A stretch of DNA of 64,000 nucleotides, from positions 3,725,001 to 3,789,000 of the forward strand of contig CP110972.1 of NCBI GenBank assembly GCA_028869255.1. Reading direction: 5' to 3'. The DNA is from Pseudomonas poae. Its GTDB lineage: Bacteria > Pseudomonadota > Gammaproteobacteria > Pseudomonadales > Pseudomonadaceae. The position numbers and the translations under genes are program-made. The notes under the pieces are model-generated. The model worked only from the letters and a program-made list of their open reading frames with translations, had not been told where the DNA came from and did not search any database. This document shows positions 1 to 10,149 of the stretch, one piece after another. Within the stretch, counting starts at the first letter, position 1. Each line of letters opens with the position of its first letter.

Positions 1-369
1 TTCGAGGATCTCGCTCATCAGCTTGAAGGTCTGCGCCTCGATACCTTTGGTCAGGCTGACCAGCAGCTTGCCCGCCAGCCGCTCGGCGTGCGGCGCCAGC
101 ACCGAGCGCAAGGCACTGGACGGCAGTGCGACGAAGCACAGGTCGCAGTCGGTCAGGGTGGCCAACAGGTCGGTCACCGGCTCGACCGCCGGATGAATCT
201 TGATGCCTTTGAGGTAACGCGGATTTTCCCGGTGCACCCGAATGGCCTCGGCCTGCTCGGGGTCACGCATCCACTGACGCACCGAGTGGCCGTTCTCGGC
301 CAGCAGGTTAGCCACGGCGGTACCAAAACTTCCGCCTCCCAGGACCGCAATAGGGCGCTGTTCAGTCAT
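1..369 (-). CDS. gpsA: Glycerol-3-phosphate dehydrogenase [NAD(P)+], N-terminal part, cut by window edge
   Basis: Cytosolic enzyme reducing dihydroxyacetone phosphate to sn-glycerol 3-phosphate, the backbone for phospholipid synthesis. The first 123 codons are visible, starting [20 protein letters not shown]. The GGGSFGTA stretch near residues 11-18 is the dinucleotide-binding Rossmann loop, and the downstream [13 protein letters not shown] and [10 protein letters not shown] segments match the family. The ATG at 367-369 is the only sensible start. The C-terminal catalytic domain lies beyond position 1. It is transcribed divergently from the TonB-receptor cassette, sharing about 195 bases of upstream DNA. 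From memory, it sits where PA1614 sits in P. aeruginosa. Confidence 0.95.
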   Translation of the reverse strand, partial: MTEQRPIAVLGGGSFGTAVANLLAENGHSVRQWMRDPEQAEAIRVHRENPRYLKGIKIHPAVEPVTDLLATLTDCDLCFVALPSSALRSVLAPHAERLAGKLLVSLTKGIEAQTFKLMSEILE

Positions 370-564
370 ATGCAATCCGTTAATCCATACCAGTGGCGAT
401 GGCCGCATTATACGGAGCGACCCGCTTGCGGCCAGCCCCCGTGTCAATTCGCACGCTTGTCGGAAAGTGCCATGGGTGTATGAAGTAATTGCAGGGCTGC
501 CGACTGGCAAATTGCCTCACCTCAGTTAACATGGGCGGCTATCCGTAATTATCAAGGCCGAGCC

Positions 565-2685
565 GTGTATTTGGGCCCTCCTCCTCGTTCATCTCTGTTG
601 CTGATGCTGTTGTTCGGTACGCCTGTGCTGGCCGACGACTTGTTCCTCGACAACCAGCCGCTGCCGCAGGTATTGACCGCCACGCGCCTCAAGCAATCGG
701 CCGCCGCCGTGCCCGGCAGCATGACCGTGATCGACAGCGAGCTGATCAAGGCCAGCGGCGCCCGCGACATCAGCGAACTGCTGCGCCTGGTGCCGGGCAT
801 GATGGTCGGCTACACCACCGGCAACCAAGCGGCGGTGAACTACCACGGCACCAGCGCCAGTGATGCGCGGCGCATGCAGGTGCTGATCGACGGCCGCTCG
901 GTGTACCGCGCGGGCCTGGCCACCGTGGACTGGAGCGACATTCCGGTCGCCATGGAAGATATCGAGCGCATCGAGGTGTTCCGTGGCCCCAACACCGTCA
1001 GCTACGGTGCCAATGCACTGATGGCGGTGGTTAACATTCTTACGCGCTCGCCGGCCAACAGCCACGGCTCACGGGTAAAAGTGGTGCGTGGCGAACGCGG
1101 GATCAATGACTTTTATGCCAGCCAGGGCGTGGGCTGGGAAACCGGCGATTTGCGCTTGTCGCTGTCCGGGCAACAGGATGATGGCTTCGACAGCGATGCC
1201 GCCGGCGCCGACCGCCGTGACAGCCGGCGCCTCAGCCGCTTCAGCCTGGCGGTCAGCCAGACATTGAACGCGCAGCAGAGCCTCGACTGGCAGTTTGACG
1301 CCAAGGAAGGCACCAACCAGCGTCCTTACACCTACACCCCGGTATTCGCCGGGATTACCGAAGGCGGCGATAATTCCGATGTCACGGCCAAGGACTACGC
1401 CGGCTCCCTGCGTTGGAATTTCGACTTCAACCCTGACCACAGCCTGTATATCCAGGGCTCGGCCCAACAATGGGACCGCCAGCAAATCTGGAAAGCCTGC
1501 GATGCCAAGGTCTCGTTCAGCCCCGAGCTGACCCAGTTGTGGCAGATAAACCCCAATTACGCCGAACAACTGGCCCGGCATATGGACACCTACAGCCAGG
1601 GCAGCGCTCCACCCGGCAGCGCCGCCGAGCAAGCGTTGGCCAACCAGGTGTTGAACCAGTGGCGCAACGGTGCCAACCAGAGTGTGTGCGGCGACATCGA
1701 CCAGAGCACCCGCGAAAGCCGCTACGACCTGGAGATTCAGGACACCCTCAGCCTGTCCGACAGCCTGCGCCTGGTCAGCGGCATGAACTACCGCTACGAC
1801 CGCGCCGACTCCGACACCTACTTCAACGGCACCCTGGACGACACCACCTGGCGCCTGTTCGGCCAGATGGAATGGCGCGCCAGCGAACACTGGCTGCTGC
1901 AAGGCGGCGCCATGTACGAAGACACGCACCTGAGCGGCAACTCGTTGACGCCACGGGTAGCGGTCAACTACCTGATCAACCCGCGCCACGGCCTGCGTGC
2001 GGTGTACTCCGAGGCCATCCGCTCGCCAGACATGTTCGAGAACAACGTCAACTGGAGCTATCGCGTCACCAACCTCAGCTCCCCGGCCTATGGGCAGAAC
2101 AGCGGCCAATACTTCGTCAAGACGCGAGGCCCGGGCAACCTCGACAAAGAACTGATGCGCTCACGGGAACTGGGCTACAACGGTTTCTTTGCCGATTTCG
2201 GGCTGAACATGGACGTGAAACTGTTCTACGACGAAATCACCCACATGATCAGTTCGCCGCTGCGCAACAACCAGTACATTGCCAGCAACGCCAACAGTTC
2301 GCGGTTTACCGGTGCCGAAACCCAGTTCGACTGGCGGGTGAGCAACGCCGACCGCCTGCGCCTTACCTACGCCTATGTTGATGCCACTTCCAGCAACCCA
2401 CTGGACAAAGCGCAAACTGCACGTAACAGTGGCTCCGCCGGCTGGTTGCGCGAATGGGGCCATGGTTGGTCCAGCGCGCTGTTCTACTATGGCGATGACG
2501 CACTTAACCAATATCGCTTCGAACGGGTCGACCTGCGGGTGGCCAAGCGCATTGCCGTGGGCAAAGCCAACGTGGAGCTGGCCGGTATGCTGCAACAACG
2601 TCTCGATAACCAGCCCACCACGTGGGCCGATAACAATTACGATCATCGCCACGTCCTCTACTTCAGCGCGGAGCTAGAGTTCTGA
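565..2685 (+). CDS. TonB-dependent outer membrane receptor
   Basis: 706-residue outer-membrane receptor expected to import an unknown ligand using TonB energy. A signal peptide ends near residue 23 (TPVLADD). The plug domain spans about residues 30-155, with TATRLKQSAAAVPGSMTVID, LLRLVPGM and VEVFRGPNTVSYGANA-type motifs (here IERIEVFRGPNTVSYGANA). The rest is a beta-barrel ending in a C-terminal phenylalanine (YFSAELEF), the usual outer-membrane assembly signal. The start is GTG at 565; no better start precedes the signal peptide. It is followed after 1 base by the periplasmic binding-like gene and then a sensor kinase, so the three probably form one operon. This matches PA1613 by position (memory). 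The ligand cannot be inferred. Confidence 0.9.
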   Translation: MYLGPPPRSSLLLMLLFGTPVLADDLFLDNQPLPQVLTATRLKQSAAAVPGSMTVIDSELIKASGARDISELLRLVPGMMVGYTTGNQAAVNYHGTSASDARRMQVLIDGRSVYRAGLATVDWSDIPVAMEDIERIEVFRGPNTVSYGANALMAVVNILTRSPANSHGSRVKVVRGERGINDFYASQGVGWETGDLRLSLSGQQDDGFDSDAAGADRRDSRRLSRFSLAVSQTLNAQQSLDWQFDAKEGTNQRPYTYTPVFAGITEGGDNSDVTAKDYAGSLRWNFDFNPDHSLYIQGSAQQWDRQQIWKACDAKVSFSPELTQLWQINPNYAEQLARHMDTYSQGSAPPGSAAEQALANQVLNQWRNGANQSVCGDIDQSTRESRYDLEIQDTLSLSDSLRLVSGMNYRYDRADSDTYFNGTLDDTTWRLFGQMEWRASEHWLLQGGAMYEDTHLSGNSLTPRVAVNYLINPRHGLRAVYSEAIRSPDMFENNVNWSYRVTNLSSPAYGQNSGQYFVKTRGPGNLDKELMRSRELGYNGFFADFGLNMDVKLFYDEITHMISSPLRNNQYIASNANSSRFTGAETQFDWRVSNADRLRLTYAYVDATSSNPLDKAQTARNSGSAGWLREWGHGWSSALFYYGDDALNQYRFERVDLRVAKRIAVGKANVELAGMLQQRLDNQPTTWADNNYDHRHVLYFSAELEF

Positions 2686-2686
2686 C

Positions 2687-3616
2687 ATGGGCGACTCGTC
2701 ACGGATGACCTTGTTCTTTATCTACACCCTCTGCCGGCGCGCTGTGCTGCTGGTCGGCTTGCTGCTGGCCGTGCCAGCGTGGAGCGCCGATATCCTGCTG
2801 ACCGCCGCAGAAGACGGTGCGGGGGTGCAGACCTTTACCCAGGCCCTGGCCCAGCAACGCCCGCAAGATCACGTCACCTTCACGCCCCTCGACCAGTTGC
2901 CGCCCCCCGGCCAACTGCCGGCCAGCACGCGCCTGATTCTGTTGGACCTGCCCGCCCTCGACTGGCGCCTGCAGGAAAACCAGGGCCCGCCGACCCTGGT
3001 GCTGCGCATCAGCCGGTTGCAGGCCAATCAGCGCCTGGGCGGCACGCAGCACGCACGGATCAGCCTGTTATGGAGCGACCCGCCGCTTGCGCGCCAACTG
3101 CGCCTGATCGCCGGCATCTTGCCCCAGGCCCGGCGCGTCGGCGTGCTGTACGGCGCCGACAGTGAGTTCCTGCTGCCCGAACTGCGCCAGCACGCCACGC
3201 TGCTGGGCCTGGAAATCGTACCCCAGCGCTGGGACAACATTAATGACAGCCGCCCGCTGCAAGCCCTGTTTCGCAACAGCGACGTGCTGCTTGGCCTCGA
3301 CGACCCGCAGTTGTACAACCCGAAAACCGCGAAGAACCTGTTGCTGAGCAGTTACGCCCAACAATTGCCGCTGGTAGGGCCCAATGCCGGATTCGTGCGG
3401 GCGGGCAGCCTGGCCAGCACTTACAGCGACCAGGCCGACTGGCTGGCGGTACTCGACGGCCTGCTTGACCACCCGCCGGCCAACTGGCCGCACACGCTGT
3501 ATCCGCAACACTTCAAAGTCGTGGGCAACCCGCAGGTTGCGCGATCACTGGGGATCGAACAGGTGGACGAAACCAGCGTCGCCGCTCGATTGGCCGAAGG
3601 AGAAAAACGCCCATGA
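2687..3616 (+). CDS. Periplasmic ABC-type substrate-binding-like protein
   Basis: 309 residues. A hydrophobic signal peptide ends at about AWSA/D (residues 30-34), so the product is exported; no further membrane segment is seen. The mature part resembles the uncharacterised ABC substrate-binding family (ABC_sub_bind type), with [21 protein letters not shown] and [15 protein letters not shown] as lobe-like segments. No permease or ATPase gene is adjacent. It lies between a TonB receptor (1-base gap) and a hybrid histidine kinase (4-base ATGA overlap), so it more likely presents a ligand to the kinase than feeds a transporter; that is inference. An alternative start is the ATG at 2705, six codons downstream. 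Confidence 0.75.
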   Translation: MGDSSRMTLFFIYTLCRRAVLLVGLLLAVPAWSADILLTAAEDGAGVQTFTQALAQQRPQDHVTFTPLDQLPPPGQLPASTRLILLDLPALDWRLQENQGPPTLVLRISRLQANQRLGGTQHARISLLWSDPPLARQLRLIAGILPQARRVGVLYGADSEFLLPELRQHATLLGLEIVPQRWDNINDSRPLQALFRNSDVLLGLDDPQLYNPKTAKNLLLSSYAQQLPLVGPNAGFVRAGSLASTYSDQADWLAVLDGLLDHPPANWPHTLYPQHFKVVGNPQVARSLGIEQVDETSVAARLAEGEKRP

Positions 3617-5514
3617 CCTTGCGTCGCCGTTGGGATATCAACACCCGCACCCAACTCATCACCCTGGGCCCGGCGCTGTTGCTGACGTTGCTGTTGATCA
3701 GCTTCTTTACCTTCGTGCGTATCCAGGACCTGCGCCAGGAACTGGACCACACCGGCCAACTGATCGCCAACCAACTGGCGCCTGCCACCGAGTACGGGGT
3801 GATTTCCGGCAACAACGATGTGCTCGACAGCCTGCTGCGCGCCACGCTGGCAACGCCTCACGTGCGCTTTCTGGAAATCCAGGACAGCAGCGAGAACATC
3901 CTGGTATACGTCGAGCAGCCCTCGGAGAAAGATGACCGCTCGCTGTCGGTAAAAGTCTTCCAGGCGCCGATCCGCCTGCAGCATATCCAGTTGGGCAACG
4001 ACTTTTTCCAGGACAACCTCAACGAACCCAAGGCGCCCCGCGCCGACTACCTGGGCCGGGTGATTGTCGGCATGTCCAACGATGCATTCAGCCAGCGCCA
4101 ACAGGAGATCCTGTTCAAGGCCGGGATCCTGGCACTGTTCGCGCTGCTGTTCACCTTCCTGCTCGCACGGCGCCTGGCCGCCAGCCTGTCGCAGCCGATC
4201 AGCGCCATGGGCCACGCGGTGAAGGCGATCCAGCAAGGCGACTACAAGACCCCGCTGCCGATCGTGGATGACTCGGAACTGGGCGACCTGTCGCGCCACA
4301 TCAACAACCTCGCCGAGGGCCTCAACCAGGCCAGCCGCGAACAGCAGCAGGCCATGGCCCAGTTGATCCAGACCCGCGAAGAGGCCGAGCGCGCCAACAA
4401 CGCCAAGTCGGACTTCCTGGCAATGATGAGCCACGAACTGCGCACCCCGATGAACGGCGTACTGGGCATGCTGCAATTGCTGGAAACCACCGAGATGACC
4501 GAGGAGCAGACCGAATACGCGGCGCTGGCCTCTGAGTCCACCGAGCATTTGCTCAAGGTCATCAACGACATCCTCGACTTCTCGCGCATCGAACGCGCCG
4601 CGCTGGAGCTGGAACATATCCCGTTCAACCTGGCGGAGCTGATCAGCAGCTGCGCCCAAGCCTTCCAGCACAGCGCCCAGCAGCGCGGGCTGGCGCTGAC
4701 GCTGCCGATTCCGCCGGGCATGGACGCCTTGCGCGTGCAGGGCGACCCGACGCGTATCCGCCAGATCCTGGTGAACCTGATCGGCAACGCACTCAAATTC
4801 ACCGAGCAGGGCACCGTCAGCGTCGAGCCGCACTGGCAAACCCTCGACCATGAACTGGTGTGGTTCACCTGCACCGTGCGCGACAGTGGCATCGGTATTT
4901 CCGCCGAACGCCTGGAATTGATGTTCGACGCGTTCCAGCAAGCCGACAGTTCCATTTCAAGACGTTACGGCGGCACCGGCCTGGGCCTGCCCATCGCCCG
5001 CACCCTGGCCGAACGCATGGGCGGCACCTTGCGCGCCCAGAGCGAAGAAGGACGCGGTTCGGTATTTACCCTGGAAATCCCGCTGGCCGTCGACCAGCAG
5101 AGCCTGCCGGCGATTGCCGCCAACGCCGAAGGCAAAACCGGCGCGGGCGATGGCCGGCATGTGCTGCTGGTGGAAGACAACCCGGTCAACCGCACGGTAG
5201 TCGAAGCCATGCTGCGTAGCCTGGGGTTTGAAGTGAGCCTGGCCACCGATGGCGCCGAGGCGATCCGCAGCGCCGAGAGCCTGATTTTTACCGCGATCCT
5301 GATGGATTGCCGCCTGCCGTTGATCGACGGCTACGAGGCCACGCGGCAGATCCGCCAACTGCCGGGCTGCGCCGACCTGCCGATCATCGCCCTGACCGCC
5401 AACGCCTTGCAGGGCGACCGGGAAGCCTGCCTTGCAGCGGGAATGAACGATTACCTGGCGAAGCCGTTCAAACGCACGGATTTGCAGCAAATACTGCAGC
5501 GCTGGGTGCAATAG
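3613..5514 (+). CDS. Hybrid sensor histidine kinase (PA1611-like)
   Basis: 633-residue inner-membrane hybrid kinase. Transmembrane helices lie near residues 15-36 and 166-187, enclosing a periplasmic sensor of about 130 residues. These are followed by HAMP (about 187-240), HisKA with the phospho-acceptor His274 ([15 protein letters not shown]), and a HATPase with N (NLIGNALKF), G1 (DSGIGIS) and G2 (GGTGLGLP) boxes. A receiver domain (about 514-633) has Asp565 as phospho-acceptor and Lys617 (KPF). No DNA-binding output or Hpt domain is present. By synteny (between gpsA and fabA) it corresponds to PA1611, reported in P. aeruginosa to interact with RetS and to act on HptB. It overlaps the preceding gene by 4 bases. 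Confidence 0.9.
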   Translation: MTLRRRWDINTRTQLITLGPALLLTLLLISFFTFVRIQDLRQELDHTGQLIANQLAPATEYGVISGNNDVLDSLLRATLATPHVRFLEIQDSSENILVYVEQPSEKDDRSLSVKVFQAPIRLQHIQLGNDFFQDNLNEPKAPRADYLGRVIVGMSNDAFSQRQQEILFKAGILALFALLFTFLLARRLAASLSQPISAMGHAVKAIQQGDYKTPLPIVDDSELGDLSRHINNLAEGLNQASREQQQAMAQLIQTREEAERANNAKSDFLAMMSHELRTPMNGVLGMLQLLETTEMTEEQTEYAALASESTEHLLKVINDILDFSRIERAALELEHIPFNLAELISSCAQAFQHSAQQRGLALTLPIPPGMDALRVQGDPTRIRQILVNLIGNALKFTEQGTVSVEPHWQTLDHELVWFTCTVRDSGIGISAERLELMFDAFQQADSSISRRYGGTGLGLPIARTLAERMGGTLRAQSEEGRGSVFTLEIPLAVDQQSLPAIAANAEGKTGAGDGRHVLLVEDNPVNRTVVEAMLRSLGFEVSLATDGAEAIRSAESLIFTAILMDCRLPLIDGYEATRQIRQLPGCADLPIIALTANALQGDREACLAAGMNDYLAKPFKRTDLQQILQRWVQ

Positions 5515-5579
5515 CGCCGCGCCATCAGCCAACTCCGACTGGCGTGAAAGGCGAAAGTGCGGCAGTCTTAGGCACCCGA

Positions 5580-5604
5580 ACGGGCCGATAAACAGGCCCG
5601 GTTT
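5580..5604 (+). terminator. Possible terminator after the sensor kinase
   Basis: A 6-bp GC-only stem CGGGCC/GGCCCG (5581-5586 and 5595-5600) with loop GATAAACA is followed by GTTT. The T-run is weak, so termination may be partial. Confidence 0.4.
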
Positions 5605-5614
5605 AAAATTTCAG

Positions 5615-5628
5615 TGAACAAGTGTACA
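5615..5628. promoter_or_regulatory. Candidate DesT-type operator upstream of fabA
   Basis: TGAACAAGTGTACA is an imperfect inverted repeat (10 of 14 positions symmetric). It resembles the TGAAC...GTTCA palindrome bound by the TetR regulator DesT at the P. aeruginosa desCB and fabAB promoters. A TTGACG -35-like box follows at 5638-5643, so a bound repressor could block fabAB transcription. The assignment rests on remembered similarity only. Confidence 0.45.
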
Positions 5629-5763
5629 TTCAGTGCCTTGACGCTGTGACTTTCACTACAACGCAATAGTCTATGTGTAGGCTGCCGACATGAGGCATGA
5701 ACGCTTCGTCGGTTACGGGAAGATTTGCCCTACCCTGCCGCATGGGATTATTGAGGAGCTCGC

Positions 5764-6279
5764 ATGACCAAACAAAACGCCTTTACTCGGGAAGACCTGC
5801 TGCGCTGCAGTCGCGGTGAGCTGTTCGGCCCAGGTAACGCGCAACTGCCCGCCCCGAACATGCTGATGGTGGATCGCATCACCCATATCAGCGAAGAGGG
5901 TGGCAAGTACGGCAAAGGTGAATTGGTCGCCGAGCTGGATATCACCCCGGACCTGTGGTTCTTCGCCTGCCATTTCGAAGGCGACCCTGTGATGCCGGGC
6001 TGCCTGGGCCTCGACGCCATGTGGCAGCTGGTCGGTTTCTTCCTCGGCTGGCAAGGCCTGCCGGGCCGCGGCCGTGCCCTGGGTTCGGGCGAAGTGAAGT
6101 TCTTCGGCCAGGTCCTGCCGACCGCCAAGAAAGTCACCTACAACATTCAGATCAAGCGCGTCCTCAAGGGCAAGCTGAACCTCGCCATCGCCGATGGCTC
6201 AGTGAGCGTCGACGGTCGCGAGATCTATACTGCCGAAGGCCTTCGGGTCGGCGTATTCACTTCCACTGACAACTTTTAA
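5764..6279 (+). CDS. fabA: 3-hydroxydecanoyl-ACP dehydratase/isomerase
   Basis: Cytosolic hotdog-fold enzyme that dehydrates 3-hydroxydecanoyl-ACP and isomerises the trans-2 to the cis-3 product, the branch point to unsaturated fatty acids. The 171 residues match FabA length exactly. The catalytic pair His70 ([14 protein letters not shown]) and Asp84 (LGLDAMWQ) is at the E. coli numbering. The start ATG at 5764 follows a GAGGAGCTCGC ribosome site. fabB follows after 11 bases, forming the standard fabAB operon. The upstream 250 bases carry the DesT-like palindrome. Confidence 0.98.
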   Translation: MTKQNAFTREDLLRCSRGELFGPGNAQLPAPNMLMVDRITHISEEGGKYGKGELVAELDITPDLWFFACHFEGDPVMPGCLGLDAMWQLVGFFLGWQGLPGRGRALGSGEVKFFGQVLPTAKKVTYNIQIKRVLKGKLNLAIADGSVSVDGREIYTAEGLRVGVFTSTDNF

Positions 6280-6290
6280 GGGTTATCCGC

Positions 6291-7511
6291 ATGCGCCGCG
6301 TCGTTATCACTGGTCTGGGCATCGTTTCTTGCCTGGGCAATGACAAAGAGACCGTCACCGCTAACCTGCGTGCAAGTCGCCCTGGCATCCGCTTCAACCC
6401 GGAATATGCCGAAATGGGTCTGCGTAGCCAGGTTTCCGGCTCCATCGACCTGCCCCTCGAAGAGCTGATCGATCGCAAGATCTATCGCTTCGTCGGCCAC
6501 GCTGCCGCCTACGCCTACCTGGCCATGAAAGACGCAATCGCCGACTCCGGCCTGAGCGAAGACCAGGTATCGAACGTACGCACCGGCCTGATCGCCGGTT
6601 CCGGCGGCGCATCCACCCTGAACCAGATGGAAGCGCTGGACATCCTGCGCGAAAAAGGCGTTAAGCGTGTTGGCCCGTACCGTGTAACGCGGACCATGGG
6701 CAGCACCGTTTCGGCCTGCCTGGCCACGCCGTTCCAGATCAAGGGCGTGAACTACTCGATCTCCTCGGCGTGCGCCACCAGTGCTCATTGCATCGGTACG
6801 GCCGTTGAGCAGATCCAGCTGGGCAAGCAGGACATCGTGTTCGCCGGCGGTGGTGAAGAAGAGCATTGGAGCCAGTCGTTCCTGTTCGACGCCATGGGCG
6901 CACTGTCCACCCAGTACAACGAAACCCCGGAAAAGGCCTCCCGCGCCTACGACGCCAAGCGTGACGGTTTCGTCATCGCTGGCGGTGGCGGCATGGTGGT
7001 GGTCGAGGAGCTGGAACACGCTCTGGCCCGTGGTGCCAAGATCTACGCGGAAATCGTCGGCTACGGCGCGACTTCCGACGGCTACGACATGGTTGCGCCA
7101 AGCGGTGAAGGTGCTATTCGCTGCATGCAGATGGCGATGTCCACCGTGGATACCCCAATCGACTACCTGAACACCCACGGCACCTCGACTCCGGTCGGCG
7201 ATGCCAAGGAAATGGAAGGCGTGCGTGCGGTATTCGGCGACAAGGCTCCGGCCATCAGCTCCACCAAGAGCTTGTCGGGTCACTCCCTGGGCGCCGCCGG
7301 CGTTCACGAAGCGATCTACTGCTTGCTGATGATGGAAGGCAACTTCATGGCGGGTTCGGCCAACATCGACGAGATCGACCCGGTCGTCGCTGATATGCCG
7401 ATCCTGACCAAGACTGTTGAAAATGCCAAAATCGATACTGTGATGAGCAACAGCTTCGGCTTTGGTGGCACTAACGCTACCCTGGTGTTGAAGCGCTGGC
7501 AGGGTAAGTAA
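6291..7511 (+). CDS. fabB: 3-oxoacyl-ACP synthase I (KAS I)
   Basis: 406-residue condensing enzyme that elongates cis-3-decenoyl-ACP, completing unsaturated fatty acid synthesis with FabA. The nucleophile Cys161 lies in [11 protein letters not shown]. The two catalytic histidines lie in [11 protein letters not shown] and [11 protein letters not shown], and the C-terminal [11 protein letters not shown] is typical of KAS. The length agrees with E. coli FabB (406). The ATG at 6291 follows AAGGGTTATCCGC. A strong terminator follows at 7536. Confidence 0.98.
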   Translation: MRRVVITGLGIVSCLGNDKETVTANLRASRPGIRFNPEYAEMGLRSQVSGSIDLPLEELIDRKIYRFVGHAAAYAYLAMKDAIADSGLSEDQVSNVRTGLIAGSGGASTLNQMEALDILREKGVKRVGPYRVTRTMGSTVSACLATPFQIKGVNYSISSACATSAHCIGTAVEQIQLGKQDIVFAGGGEEEHWSQSFLFDAMGALSTQYNETPEKASRAYDAKRDGFVIAGGGGMVVVEELEHALARGAKIYAEIVGYGATSDGYDMVAPSGEGAIRCMQMAMSTVDTPIDYLNTHGTSTPVGDAKEMEGVRAVFGDKAPAISSTKSLSGHSLGAAGVHEAIYCLLMMEGNFMAGSANIDEIDPVVADMPILTKTVENAKIDTVMSNSFGFGGTNATLVLKRWQGK

Positions 7512-7535
7512 GGCCTGTAGGTTGATCATGTTTTG

Positions 7536-7565
7536 AAAAAGCCCCGACTGGTTCGGGGCTTTTCT
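7536..7565 (+). terminator. Rho-independent terminator of fabAB
   Basis: The stem AAAAAGCCCCGA / TCGGGGCTTTT with loop CTGGT is followed by a T-rich run, 25 bases after the fabB stop. Confidence 0.85.
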
Positions 7566-7603
7566 TTGGGTGATTATCTGGTGTTTGGGGTGTGGCTTAT
7601 TAT

Positions 7604-8384
7604 GGTTCCGCCCTTACGGCGGGTCACTTTGGAAAAGCACCAAAGTAACCAAAGTGCTCTTGCCCCACCACTCGGCACCTCGCTTAGGCTCGGTGTGCCC
7701 GCACGCAGACTTGAATCCGTGGGCCGCCGCGATGGGCCATCCTTGGCCCAGCGCGGCTAACCCGGCGTCCTGCCGGGTTACCCACGGATTCAAGCCTGCG
7801 TGCGGCCAGCGTGGTTAATGGGGCGCCTCAGATCAAAGTCAAAAGCAGAGCACGGCGGCCTAGTAGCCGACCTGAGTGGTGTAGATCAAGAGCGGGCTTG
7901 CAGTGGATTGGCTTTTCTGTGGGAGCTGGCTTGTCGGGTCGCCGCATCGCTGCGATGCAGGCACCTCGGTACATCAGGCACACCGAGTTGATGCTTTCGC
8001 AGGCAAGCCAGCTCCCACATTTGACCGAGGTCGGCTGTCAGGCCGCCGTGCTTTGCTTTGTTTTTGCCGTGGCCCTTACATCATTACCGCTGACGAAGTC
8101 AGCGATCTTTTGATCTAGGCTTTTGATCGTGATCTTGATCTGAGACGCCCCGTCAATCACGATGGCCGAACGCAGGCTTGAATCCGTGGGCAACCCGGCA
8201 GGACGCCGGGTTAGCCGCGCTGGGCCAAGGATGGCCCATCGCGGCGGCCCACGGATTCAAGCCGGAGTGAGGGCACACCGAGCCGGAGGCGAGGTGCCGA
8301 GTGATGGGGCAAAGCGTTTTTGGTTACTTTTGGCTGGGCCGCATTCGGACTCTTCCAAAAGTGACCCGCTGTAAGAGCGGAACC
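7604..8384. repeat. Long nested inverted repeat (two ~240-265 bp arms) enclosing a REP doublet
   Basis: This gene-free stretch consists of a left arm (about 7604-7846) and its diverged reverse complement (about 8120-8384). The outer ends read GGTTCCGC / GCGGAACC and the inner ends GGGGCGCCTCAGATCAA / TTGATCTGAGACGCCCC. Each arm contains its own exact 14-bp inverted pair CTTGAATCCGTGGG / CCCACGGATTCAAG (7710-7723 with 7781-7794; 8177-8190 with 8248-8261). Between the arms lies a REP doublet (7919-8019). Several short open frames inside have no homology signature and are rejected as genes. This resembles the large intergenic repeats known from fluorescens-group genomes. Confidence 0.85.
7919..8019. 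repeat. REP doublet (GTGGGAGCTGGCTTG type)
   Basis: GTGGGAGCTGGCTTG at 7919 is facing GCAAGCCAGCTCCCAC ending at 8019, forming a REPIN-like inverted pair inside the larger nested repeat. Left-copy drift (CTTGTCGGG instead of CTTGCCTGC) is visible. Confidence 0.85.
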
Positions 8385-8426
8385 AATATCAGCCACTACC
8401 CAAAAAACGGATATGCCCCCCACCCG

Positions 8427-10053
8427 CTACACCGAAAACCGCGCCACCATCGAATTCAAATCCACCGCCAACCGCGACAACTCCTGACTCGCCGCACTCG
8501 TCTGATTCGCCCCAGCCGAAGTCTGATGCGCCAAATCCCGAATATTAACCAAATTCCGATCCACCTCCCGCGCCACCGCCGCCTGCTGCTCCGAAGCACT
8601 GGCAATCACCAGATTACGCTCATTGATCAAGGCAAACGCCGACGCAATCTCCTCCAACGCTCCCCCCGCCAACTTGGCGATATCCAGCGTAGACCGCGCC
8701 CGCGTATTACTCTGCTGCATCGAACTGACCGCTTGATCCGTACCCTGCTGAATCCCACTGATCATCTGCTCGATTTCCTGGGTCGACTGCTGCGTACGAT
8801 GGGCCAACGCCCGCACCTCATCAGCCACCACCGCAAAACCACGCCCGGCATCCCCGGCGCGTGCCGCTTCAATCGCAGCATTCAACGCCAGCAAGTTGGT
8901 CTGCTCGGCAATCGAACGGATCACATCCAGCACCTTACTGATGCCATAGACCTTCTGCGCCAAGTCCTCAACCTGGCTGGCATTGGCCGTCACGTCCGAC
9001 GCCAGCGCCTCAATTGACACCACCGTCTGCTGCACCTGCTCACGCCCTTGCTGGGCGATGCGGTCGGACTCACGAGACGCCTGGGACGTGGCCACGGCAT
9101 TGCTCGCCACCTCCTCCACCGCCGCCGTCATCTGGTTCACCGCCGTGGCAGCCTGTTCGATTTCCTGGTTTTGCTGGTGCAGGCCACGCGTGGCGTCTTC
9201 CGTCACGCAACTGAGTTCTTCGGACGCTGACGCCAGTTGATTCGAGGACTCAGCGATACGCCGGATGGTGTCGCGCAAGTTCTCCTGCATGCCCTTGAGC
9301 GCCTGCTGCAAGCGCGCCGGTTCGTCGTTGCCGGTGATGCTGATCTCACCGGTCAGATCGCCACTGGCCACGCCCTGAGCCACCTTCAGCGACTGGGCCA
9401 GCGGCAGCACAATGCTGCGGGTCAGCCACACTGCCAGCCCGATGGTGATCAGCGCCGTGAGCACAATCATGCCCACCACCCAACTGCGTGATTGGCTGAA
9501 CACCGTCTGCGCCAGGCTCGCTGCCTGGTTGGCATTGGTTTTATTGAGGTTGATCAAGGTCGCGCAGAGTCATGGCCATTTCGTCGGCCAGCTGGTTCAT
9601 CTCGCCGTTGACCACCGTAATCGCGTCATCCAGCTGATTGGCCCTTGAAAACCCCATCACCTGCTCCTGACGCTGCAGGTACTGCTGCTCCTGGACCTTG
9701 AAGCGATCAAACAGCGTGCGTTCTTCGGGCAGCACGATCAGCGCTTCATACAGGCTCTGCGCCTGATGCAGACCGTTTTTAAGCTCGTTGAGCTTCTGTT
9801 CGTTCTGCGCCACCGCCTGGGAATCGCGGTTGAGCAACAGGCGCAAGGTGAGGGCGCGCACGCGCAGCAGGTCCTGGCTCATCTGCCCGACCGCCATCAC
9901 GCTGGGCAGCCAGTTGTTTTCCACCTGGTCCGATTGCTGGCGCATATTGGCCATCTGCAGCAGGGCGAAGCCGCCCAGGGCAAACACCATCAATGCCAGT
10001 ACCCCAAAGCCCAAGCCGGCACGCGGCGCGATATTCAAACTGCGAACATTCAT
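8427..10053 (-). pseudogene. Methyl-accepting chemotaxis protein, split by +1 frameshift
   Basis: Chemoreceptor gene read from ATG at 10051-10053 (MNVRSLNIAPRAGLGFG, with GGAAGGAACC ribosome site). The first part encodes TM1 and a four-helix periplasmic sensor, then ends at a TAA at 9541-9543. The second part (from 9557) encodes TM2, HAMP ([17 protein letters not shown]) and the signalling hairpin with the conserved tip [18 protein letters not shown]. Removing one T in GACCTTGATC (9555-9559) restores one frame of 541 codons plus stop, the usual receptor length. By position it matches PA1608. It is either a real mutation or a sequence error. Confidence 0.85.
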
Positions 10054-10149
10054 TACAGGGTTCCTTCCAAAAGCGCTGCATCCACCTGCAGCAGGTCTCC
10101 TGAAAGTTATCGGCGCTCTCCTGTATTTGCGTAAGACCAAAACGCGATA

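Noticed and set aside
88..483. 131-codon frame antisense to gpsA
   Set aside because: Covers the gpsA N-terminus in the opposite direction and has no ribosome site or recognisable motif.
7533..8374. Several 60-100 codon frames in the long repeat
   Set aside because: They lie within inverted repeats and REPs, are not homologous to anything recognisable, and change frame between the two arms.
8379..8400. A second hrp box starting GGAACC near 8379
   Set aside because: CCAC follows only 8 bases later, outside the 15-17 base spacing, and it lies in the long repeat without a downstream gene.
9541..9560. Programmed ribosomal frameshift in the chemoreceptor
   Set aside because: There is no slippery heptamer or stimulatory structure at the site, and the family has no history of frameshifting.
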